NCBI GenBank assembly: GCA_036939975.1
Contig: JALLPB010001329.1
Location: forward strand, 1-10,257
DNA: 10,257 bases
Origin: Cyclostephanos tholiformis
Taxonomy: Eukaryota; Bacillariophyta; Thalassiosirophyceae; Thalassiosirales; Thalassiosiraceae
Direction of reading: 5' to 3'
The notes under the pieces are model-generated. The model saw only the letters and a list, made by a program, of their open reading frames with translations, had not been told where the DNA came from and ran no database searches. Made by a program: the position numbers and the translations under genes. Position 1 is the first letter of the stretch. Each line of letters begins with the position of its first letter. Below are positions 1-6,499 of the stretch, in pieces.

Positions 1-66
1 ACGGCTACGGCTACGGCTACGGCTACGGCTATGGCTATGGCTATGGCTATGGCTATTGCTATGGCT
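1..66. repeat. Hexamer microsatellite (ACGGCT)n switching to (ATGGCT)n
   Basis: Five perfect ACGGCT units (1-30) are followed by four ATGGCT units (31-54), one ATTGCT (55-60) and a last ATGGCT (61-66). The two main unit types differ only by C versus T at the single CpG of the unit. The array runs off the left edge, so its full length is unknown. Related (ATGGCA)n sequence recurs at 729-750, and an isolated GGCTATGG lies near 503-510. Confidence 0.95.
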
Positions 67-110
67 ATGCCAATGATGATGAGGATGACAATGAAGACCA
101 TGACAACTAA
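3..110 (+). other. Open frame entering from the left edge: Gly-Tyr repeat with acidic tail
   Basis: From position 3 the hexamer reads as alternating Gly and Tyr. The frame then passes through one Cys and an Ala-Asn into a tail of Asp, Glu and Asn residues and stops at TAA 108-110. It could be the 3' end of a gene whose body lies to the left, since Gly/Tyr repeats and acidic tails occur in real structural and RNA-binding proteins. It could equally be a microsatellite that happens to lack stops, because any frame through this hexamer is open. No upstream sequence is visible to decide, so no function is proposed. Confidence 0.2.
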
Positions 111-492
111 GAAGACAAACAGGACATCAATGTGATGACAACAAGGACATTGACAACAATGACAATGACAAGGATGTTGTTGATGACAATGATGATGACA
201 ATGATTACAGATTACAGCCTTCTCCATTTAAAAAGCAACAATCAATTGACAAAGATGATGAGGATGATGACAATGACGATGATGACAAGGATGACAAGGA
301 CGACTGTGATGACAAGGATGATAACAACAACAGTGACAAGGATGAGGACAATGACGACAACAATGATGACGACAACAACAACAATGACGAAGAGGAAAAT
401 GGCATCAATGATAATGATGAACAATTACTTTGATGACAACATAGACAACGATGACAGCATCCTTCATCTAAAAAACAACAATCAAGTTGATT
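104..492. repeat. GAY/AAY low-complexity block with a duplicated 37-nt module
   Basis: The block is built almost wholly of GAT, GAC, AAT, AAC and AAG triplets. One frame (104-433, TGA at 431-433) reads as a long Asp/Asn/Lys run but has no ATG near its start. Two copies of a non-triplet module are embedded at about 214-250 and 454-490, 240 nt apart; both carry ACAGC, CTTC, a short A-run and AACAACAATCAA. In the frame ending at 494 they read SLLHLKSNNQL and SILHLKNNNQV. The structure is [acidic block + module] twice, so this is either a minisatellite or the remains of a repeat protein whose blocks have slipped out of frame with each other. Confidence 0.75.
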
Positions 493-542
493 AATGGCTA
501 AGGCTATGGTTACGGTGCCCTAGTCCACTTTTACATTGTATT

Positions 543-560
543 TGATTGTTGTGTTGTCAT
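543..560 (+). repeat. Dispersed TGATTGTTGTGT motif, copy 1
   Basis: The core TGATTGTTGTGT (543-554) is followed by TGTCAT. The core recurs exactly at 932-943 and 2184-2195. This copy lacks the GCA that follows the core in the other two. Confidence 0.6.
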
Positions 561-931
561 TGCCACCCTGCCTCCTACCGTCCCATCCTTTTTGTTGGAT
601 CCCACCTGTTGCTGCTCCCAATGTACCACCGCAGCACCCATTATCTTATTCATGCCTTCCCACTTTCCAATGGCATATTGTTGTGTCTGGCGAACCCTGC
701 TGTTTGCAGCCCGATCACCTCATATGCGATGGCAATGGCAATGGCAATGGAAAACTATGGCTAGGTGGGCTACCATTAGGCATCAATTCATATTTGATTG
801 TAGCAAAAATACGCAAAGAATTACACCAATTATTAACTAGTGTTGTACTAAAGGAGTTTGGTGTAAAAGCAAAGTCCCCAGCACCTCGATTCTTCCTATC
901 CCCTCCTCTGTCTTCTCTCTTTAGCTCTATT

Positions 932-953
932 TGATTGTTGTGTGCAGTCATAA
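932..953 (+). repeat. Dispersed TGATTGTTGTGT motif, copy 2
   Basis: It matches copy 3 over the 15 bases TGATTGTTGTGTGCA, then GTCATAA follows directly. Copy 3 has three extra bases before its GTCATAA. Confidence 0.65.
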
Positions 954-1197
954 ATTACACATCTCCATATCATCATAACTGTTTTGGTAAACATGGCCGC
1001 CAGCCAACAAGTCCAACAAAGCTAATCCCTCCTCCTTCCCCTCCCTCCCCTCCTTGTTGCCAATGTTGTTGCGGTGGTAATTGCCAAGCCTTTTGTAAAA
1101 ATGGAGAGGAGAGGAGGGATTGAAAGTGTTGAGTGATTATCTGCACAAGGTTAGAAAAATAGAAGTAAATATAAATACAATAATAACCTATGATATT

Positions 1198-1214
1198 CCC
1201 CCCCCCCTCCCCCC
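1198..1214. repeat. Cytosine homopolymer (C10-T-C6)
   Basis: Ten C, one T, then six C. It is one of several G or C runs in the window; others are at 5862-5870 and 6059-6094. Confidence 0.9.
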
Positions 1215-2183
1215 ATGCCCTCCCCATCTGAAATGCTTGCCATGTGCAGGTAGATGGTAGAGTGCTAGTTGAGGGGGGGTACTGTGCTTTTGGAGAGCCG
1301 TGGAAGCTGCAGTGTGAATGATGCAAAAATTCATTAGTTCAGAATTCGAGATGGTAGTGGATAAAATAATGGCAAACAAACAACAATAAACTCACCAGCG
1401 CATTGATTCTAACGTTATTGAATGTCAGTGTATATTTGTGAGCAATCAAGCAGCCAGAAGGGACTGCTGCAGTCAACCAAACAATTGCATATGGTTGACG
1501 CAAAATCATTGATATTTTGGGGATCAAGTGTGATGGATGATGTGCATCACGTGAGCCCTGCTGACACAAAATTGGATAGAGGGCATGTCAGGGGGAGTCC
1601 TGGGAAGGGGTCAGGAGTCTTGTTGCCAGGAGTGATGGCATCCTTCCTTGTCAAGGATGCATTTGGTCATGATGATGGAAATCATGCCATTGTCAATGGC
1701 AATTTTGGTTGATTGTGACATATTCTTTACCCCGGGGAGCATGAGACTCACAATTTCAGCTTCACAGTGGCACGGGGGCAACACCCCATGCCAATGTGAT
1801 GTTAGAATTACGTGCAACATGTAGGAATGTCATGCATTTAATGTCAAGGGGGGTTGATTTTGATTATGATGGCATAGAGGGAAAATCAGCAAGAGGAGGA
1901 GAGTGTCTGCACCCATCGGGGCGAGTTTTCTGTCTTCTCTTTGGTCCCTGTATGCTGATTTTGAGAAAAACCATGTGGAACTTTTTTTGGTTCATACGAT
2001 AGTTAGAGTACTTTTTTTATGAATACAGCCCCTACTCACATCATCCATCACTTGCTCAACTTGCATCATTGCCTGCCCTTCCTTCTCATTGTGTTCTCTG
2101 TTGCCACTTCTTGCCTCATTTTTCAGCACTCCCCTCCTCCTGTCATTAAGTGCCCACTTGCCCCCCCAAATAATCCTTTGACC
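1215..2183. other. No recognisable gene
   Basis: Only short open frames exist on either strand. A 97-codon plus-strand frame at 1422-1712 has no recognisable motif, and neither do shorter frames at 1339-1569 (-) and 1796-2002 (+). A 6-bp perfect inverted repeat (GCCATT / AATGGC, 1686-1700) is the only local structure seen. The region is probably decayed repeat or intergenic DNA. Confidence 0.55.
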
Positions 2184-2208
2184 TGATTGTTGTGTGCATT
2201 TGTCATAA
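2184..2208 (+). repeat. Dispersed TGATTGTTGTGT motif, copy 3
   Basis: The sequence is TGATTGTTGTGTGCA followed by TTTGTCATAA. It shares 15 contiguous bases and the downstream GTCATAA with the copy at 932-953, about 1.25 kb away. Flanks differ, so it is a short dispersed fragment and not part of a long duplication visible here. Confidence 0.65.
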
Positions 2209-3142
2209 TCCTTGACTGCTCATTTTTTAGAACCCAGCAGCAGATGATTGTCATGTGTTGGTCTGTACCATGACCATAGTAACATCCATGTAGAGGCACC
2301 AATTTGCCAATCATTGCACCCATCCACAAAGAACCTCGTCATTGATAGGTTGTCAAGCTCCAGTAGCCTCATGTTGTGTCAATTCACAATGGTTGTGGAG
2401 ATAGGTTGTGGGTGACACATGTGGTTTGACAATTTGGACAAGTGTCATGTTACACAAAACAAATGATGACACCTCACTCAAACATAGGCATGTCCCATAT
2501 CAAACTCATCTGAATGTTTTTTGTCTAAATGACTTAACACTCTACTGGGTTGGTCCAATGTAGACTTAATGAATTAAGTGTCCAATACCTAACCAACTTG
2601 TCAAGGGAGTTTTTTTTCATTTTTTGGTTGGACATGTTAAAAAACATTATACAGGTACTACAATATGATATACCTTTAGGCATGTCCATAGGCTAAATCA
2701 AAATTGTTTCAAAAGGATATATCATACCTTTCACACCACACAAAGTACCTAACCTCATCCATAGGCATCCACTCTGTAGCCAGAGTAGAAATCATAGTTC
2801 ATACCTTTTGGGCCGGCCATACAATAAAGTAAATTCAGGTCCTCCCACATCATATTCCCTATTCCATTCCATCCCCCCCATCATCTTCTTGTCTCTAAAA
2901 TACTTACCCATGCCCAGTAGTCATAATTGCCATAGTCAAATGTCCTCTCTCATTAGGGAGATTGCTGCGGATATTGGGGATGATGATAATTATGGCAGCA
3001 AATTTTATCCCCCCAGTGCTCATCCTCAACTTCAACAAAGCATTGTTGAGGTATTTGGAATAATCGGTCCAACTTATTTCCGGTGTGCAATTCACATGAC
3101 ATATGACTCCTCCAGTTGCCTTCACATGAAGATTAAATCTGG
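2209..3142. other. No recognisable gene; strongly CpG-depleted DNA
   Basis: By hand count, 2041-3060 contains 3 CpG dinucleotides (in ctCGtc near 2337, gcCGgc near 2815 and gcCGga near 2968). No tRNA or rRNA pattern is seen. A 113-codon plus-strand frame, 2808-3149, ends just before the Harbinger relic. I recognise no domain in it, although it could belong to the same element's upstream part. Confidence 0.6.
2549..2597. repeat. Imperfect palindrome (possible small foldback)
   Basis: ACTTAAT (2564-2570) and ATTAAGT (2573-2579) form a 7-bp inverted repeat with a 2-nt spacer. Outside them, GTTGGT (2549-2554) and ACCAAC (2592-2597) are also complementary, with unpaired bases between inner and outer arms. 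The arms are too short to name an element family. Confidence 0.45.
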
Positions 3143-3756
3143 TATTTGAGCAGCCGCAAGGAGACTACAAAATATATCAACAGGGGTTTGCACAGGGGGA
3201 ATCACATGCTGCCTCCCATTCCTAATGGACTGGTCTATAGGTCTATTTGTTTGGCATGCACATTGCATTACTTTGCTGGGGGGTCTCCATATGACTGACA
3301 ATGCCTATTTAAACTCCCTTGACATGGTAACTCCATTTCCAAATGTATCAAGTGGGATTAAGGATGATCTCAATTTTTTCCACTCACAGCAGCAGAATGT
3401 GTTGAGTGTGCATTTGGAATGTTGGGTTTTCCATGGTAGATTTTAAGAGCTGCCATACCACACAATGTTTCTATATCAAAGATAATCGCCTTGGTTCACA
3501 CACTATCAAAGCTGCATAACTTTTGTATTGATGAGGAATAGGATGACATTTTTTTTGCAAATATATGGTTCCAGAGATAATGCAGAATGATGAGAACCAT
3601 ATGATAATGCACAATCAAGGATACATTCCTATGAATGTGAATGATACTGGTTAATGTATTCCACTTGGCTTGATGGATGGTGGTTACCATGATGATGATG
3701 ATGAGCCTAGGGCTGCTCAAAGAAATAAGAGCATTGTAGACATGTTATTGGAGTAA
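3143..3756 (+). pseudogene. PIF/Harbinger-type DDE transposase relic, internally deleted
   Basis: Transposase remnant spread over three frames. At 3143-3295 one frame reads YLSSRKETTKYI through LACTLHYFAGGSPYD, the segment before the catalytic domain in PIF/Harbinger transposases. It jumps at 3293-3297 directly to DNAYLNSLDMVTPFPNVSSG (3297 onward), which in the family carries the second catalytic Asp and normally lies well over a hundred residues later. The part with the first catalytic Asp is therefore gone. Another frame (about 3390-3541) gives VECAFGML, with the catalytic Glu at 3404-3406, then IPHNVSISKIIALVHTLSKLHNFCID. After a shift in a T-run (3549-3556) a third frame gives GYIPMNVNDTG and IPLGLMDGGYHDDDDEPRAAQRN, ending at TAA 3754-3756. 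In-frame stops lie at 3437, 3539 and 3649. The protein cannot be made. The family call rests on recalled motifs. Confidence 0.75.
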
Positions 3757-3899
3757 TGAATCAGCCATGTGAATTATTGCTACTCAGGGTGGTTGTATCA
3801 CAGAAAACCAGACCTTAAACAAATACTAATAAGCATAAGTGAACAACTAACCACTTTAAACATTCTTCCACTTCCCTTGCATGTTAGGTTGAATCATCA

Positions 3900-5590
3900 T
3901 CATAGCACAATGATTAGCGCAGATTGGTTCCATGGTGGGGTAGCAACCATGTTGTTCCACTCTGATTTTAGCCTTCCCAGTTCCACTTCAATCACTTTCA
4001 TCTGCTTCTCCAGTTTTGCCTTCTTCCTTGCTGGGGGGTCATCAATCAACACCACATCCAAGCCCCAATGCTCAGCCTCCCAGGGAAAGTATGTTGGTCC
4101 AAAGCATTGCACTAATATCCATCTGCTCTGAGCAAGCATCATTTAAAGTTGGTGTTATTTTGCAATAACAATGCTAAGATCTGGACTTTTTCATGGATGG
4201 ACTCTGGACTTTTTAGAAGAGGATCCAATAATGATGCAACATCTGAAAAATCTATCTTGTCATTAGAGCTGTCCTCAAGATCATAGCTGTTGATCAACTA
4301 TGGCCCACCTGTACCACAATTCATTGATGTTGCCTTGCTGCTGAGCTTACTGAAAGAAGTTGATAGAAGTTGATACTTGTCTAGTATTTGCCAGAACTAC
4401 AGAAGATAAGGTTGATTAGTACCAAAGAAAGCAGCCTTTGTGTTAAGAGCACCAGGACTGCAATTCTTCAGCTGCCCAAATTGAGACTCCTCATGAAGAG
4501 TTTCCCCCATATTAAGACCAAAGTCAAATAACTAGTCACTGTCATTAACCACATCAATACCGCTGTCTCCCTGTCCACTGGGCTCCCAATTTTTAATCAC
4601 ATGCTGAAGAAGAACATTCATTGTTGAGATTTTCTCCTGGACTTTGTCTGGAGTAGCAAGTGAAAGTGAGGCAACTTTACTAAGGAGGAGCTCCCAGACT
4701 ATTCCTGCCCTCTTTTTGATGCTCTTCTTATTATCAAGGACGTGTTTATTCAATATGTCATTTCTGGTAAAATACGCATGCCTGATATCATCTGAATTAT
4801 CAAGTGCCATAATTAGGCGGAGCATGGGGAGTGGACCATACCATGCTTCTCCCAATTTATTGATGGACTCCTTTGCTTATGGCAATCTGTTCAGCAGCTG
4901 CCCATCAAATGTGCACTGTATCCTTCAGAAATTGTACATCATTGGTATCAGTAATAGGATTATCCTCTAACCATTTTAGCAATTTTTTTTCATCACACTG
5001 TTTCGATTATGGCTTGTGTTTTATACCTGGCCAATCTGATAGGTTTTCACTAACAAAGCGGCAAATAATCTCCTCAGCAGCCAAGTCTTCCCTCTGTGGT
5101 CTCAATGTAGAGGAAGGGAGACTGCTCGATGGATCCACATCCAAATTGATAAGAGCAGCACCATTATCATCCTTGAGGCCAATGGTAAGAACAATAAGTG
5201 ACTTCATGCTACTATTTTTTTCAATGAAAACAGACTAAGCCTTTTTGGTTGGATTCACAACAACATGAATCATTTGCAATGCGGCTGCAACAGCGGGTGC
5301 TGGGGCGACAGATGCAATGGGCACCATGCTGGTTGATGCCTCTGCAATAATGGGGCCGTGGTAACAGCCACCAGGGGGGGCTCCATGCTGGTCAATGGGG
5401 GTGCAAGAGTGGGTGCTGTGGAGACATACTTAAGGAGGGGTGCTGTGGTGGTTGATGCAGCTGCAACATGAGGGGATGTGGTGACAGCAGCCGGGAGGGG
5501 TGCCGTGCTGGTGCTGGTCAATGCGGCTGCATCTTGGCACTGTGCTTCTTGGAACATGGGTTGCAATGACTGCCCAAGAATGGTGGTGGA
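3900..5590 (-). pseudogene. Decayed gene of an uncharacterised, probably multicopy algal protein family
   Basis: Reading right to left, protein-like sequence continues for about 1.7 kb through several frames. In order: an Ala/Pro/Thr repeat region (5545-5283); LIVLTIGLKDDNGA (about 5196-5155); WPGIKHKP (5030-5010); KLLKWLEDNPITDTNDVQFL (about 4988-4929); PMLRLIMALDNSDDIRHAYF (about 4828-4770); VIKNWEPSGQGD; FGQLKN; and lastly a Lys/Glu-rich probable coiled coil, KKAKLEKQMKVIEVELGRLK (about 4030-3971). Stops interrupt at 5235, 5007, 4905, 4532, 4397, 4298 and 4139, with frame changes near 5374, 4860 and 4140. The arrangement resembles a family of unknown function that I recall as expanded in diatom genomes; this is memory and unverified. 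No catalytic motif, signal peptide or membrane segment is visible. It lies convergent with the transposase relic, 143 nt away. The exact start is not determinable; stops lie upstream at 5591 and 5597. Confidence 0.6.
5283..5545 (-). repeat. Tandem ~60-nt repeat encoding Ala/Pro/Thr-rich 20-21-residue units
   Basis: About four degenerate units lie head to tail. Their minus-strand peptides include AAALTSTSTAPLPAAVTTSP, VAAASTTTAPLLKYVSTAP, APPLTSMEPPLVAVTTAPLL and ASTSMVPIASVAPAPAVAAL. The last is in a different frame from the rest, with the change near the G7 run at 5374-5380. This is the low-complexity N-terminal part of the minus-strand pseudogene and could act as a flexible linker in intact family members. 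Confidence 0.6.
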
Positions 5591-6058
5591 CTATTGTCAA
5601 AAATAGCCAGAGGCTATGGTATGTGACGACAGTAATTCTCCCCCCCTGCCAATCCCATCAGCATCAACAAAGACAATGTTGTTACAATACAAACTCCGCC
5701 TTTCTCATCCAAAGGGCTGATACATAGTAGGCCAAATGACCTACTAAATCAGCACCCAATGGATTAAGGTGAAAAGAGATGGATGGTAGTGGCGGCGGGC
5801 GGCTGGCTGTTAGTGGTGATGGAGACCACATAAGCTTTGAAATATGATAAACGCAAGTACAGGGGGGGGGAGTTGTGGTGGAATTTCAAAATTTATGTAG
5901 GACCAAGATGATGTGGGGGGAAGGGGCTGATGGCCTTCCTTGTCTAAATTTTTGATGAGTGGGCAAGAAGCACTGGCAGAGGCATCTCGGGTGACGGCTT
6001 GAGGGCAGGCGTAGGGTAGAGCATGAAGGTGCAGCTGTGATGGGGAGTGGAGTCACGT
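5591..6058. other. No recognisable gene; G-rich spacer with a G9 run
   Basis: The plus strand becomes strongly purine-rich, with GGCGGCGGGCGGC near 5790-5805, nine G at 5862-5870 and several G4-G6 runs up to the long G tract. I found no protein motif on either strand. Dense G-runs could form G-quadruplexes on the plus strand. Confidence 0.5.

Positions 6059-6094
<36 letters not shown>
6059..6094. repeat. 36-base guanine homopolymer
   Basis: An uninterrupted G run of 36, preceded by CACGT and followed by TTGTC. Such a tract is unstable in replication and error-prone in sequencing, so its true length is uncertain. Confidence 0.9.
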
Positions 6095-6096
<2 letters not shown>

Positions 6097-6122
6097 GTCT
6101 TCTCTCATTAATCCGACCTTCT

Positions 6123-6266
6123 AATTGAAGGCAAATTCAGGGCCAACTTCCAGTGGTGCCAAGACAAATTTTATGGTTGTAAGGACTACACACATTAAAC
6201 TAGTCCTTGCAACCATAAAATATGGTGGTTAGCACACCAGGGGTCACGGTGAATTTGCCTTCAATT
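6123..6266. repeat. Long imperfect inverted repeat, two 66-nt arms with 12-nt spacer
   Basis: The left arm is 6123-6188 and the right arm 6201-6266. The outer 17 bases (AATTGAAGGCAAATTCA and its complement) pair perfectly. The inner 20 (6169-6188 with 6201-6220) pair with one mismatch, a T/C difference. The central 29 bases of each arm are equal in length but mostly unpaired. Read outside-in, each arm encodes IEGKF, ten residues, then FYGCKD. This may be an inverted duplication of a coding fragment or the core of a foldback element. Confidence 0.8.
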
Positions 6267-6454
6267 TCTTGGGGATGGTAAGTTGGGGTCAAATGTACAG
6301 TAGAGAGTATTTTGGAGTCTAAGAGGAGAATTCTGGCGGGGAAATTTGCGGTTTTTAATTTATTGTCACTGCGAACCTTATTTTTTAACCCTGAGCTGAT
6401 CTGAGAAGAGGTCACTGTTTTTGGACCAACCGATTTGACAGCACCCGCCGCCAT
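6200..6454 (-). CDS. Small unidentified open frame, 84 codons
   Basis: The frame starts at ATG (complement of 6452-6454) with MAAGAVKSVGPKTVTSSQ, continues through a Lys-rich segment and IEGKFTVTPGV, and ends in FYGCKD at a TAG inside the hairpin. Its last 22 codons are the right arm of the inverted repeat. The composition looks protein-like, but I recognise no family and see no splice sites that I trust. It lies head to head with the gag-like frame, about 45 nt away. It may be the 5' fragment of a host gene, part of a mobile element, or chance. Confidence 0.25.
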   Translation of the reverse strand: MAAGAVKSVGPKTVTSSQISSGLKNKVRSDNKLKTANFPARILLLDSKILSTVHLTPTYHPQEIEGKFTVTPGVLTTIFYGCKD

Positions 6455-6499
6455 TGTCTAGACAAAATAGAATAAAAGTTAGACCGCATTGCATCCACA

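Larger units (their letters stand above)
495..1197. other. No recognisable gene; microsatellite and pyrimidine-rich spacer
   Basis: The stretch holds an (ATGGCA)3 array at 729-750, pyrimidine-rich runs around 890-925 and 1024-1055, and two copies of the TGATTGTTGTGT motif. A 132-codon frame at 536-934 is open, but it crosses the microsatellite and shows no domain I recognise. I see no convincing coding or RNA signal. Confidence 0.6.

Noticed and set aside
205..424. Ser/Leu-rich and Ile/Val-rich minus-strand frames
   Set aside because: Reverse readings of the same triplet repeat; no independent evidence for either.
132..494. 120-codon Met/Thr-rich open frame on the plus strand
   Set aside because: It is the ATG/ACA shifted reading of the GAY/AAY repeat. 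The composition is an artefact of frame, apart from the short repeated module noted separately.
1..494. CRISPR-like array of short repeats
   Set aside because: Units are contiguous, with no unique spacers of constant size, and no cas genes are present; these are microsatellites.
536..934. 132-codon plus-strand frame containing a GNGNGNG stretch
   Set aside because: It crosses the (ATGGCA)n microsatellite, has no recognisable domain, and two other frames are also partly open there; chance is sufficient.
1686..1700. GCCATT-GTC-AATGGC hairpin as a possible terminator or operator
   Set aside because: Six-base arms occur by chance in 10 kb, there is no T-run or adjacent gene, and the DNA looks eukaryotic.
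1422..1712. 97-codon plus-strand frame
   Set aside because: No motif, no supporting context, and length within chance expectation for this base composition.
3900..5590. Alternative genetic code (TAA/TAG read as Gln) to explain stops in otherwise good minus-strand coding sequence
   Set aside because: TGA also interrupts the same unit, frameshifts are present, and the neighbouring elements carry all three stops. Decay explains everything without recoding.
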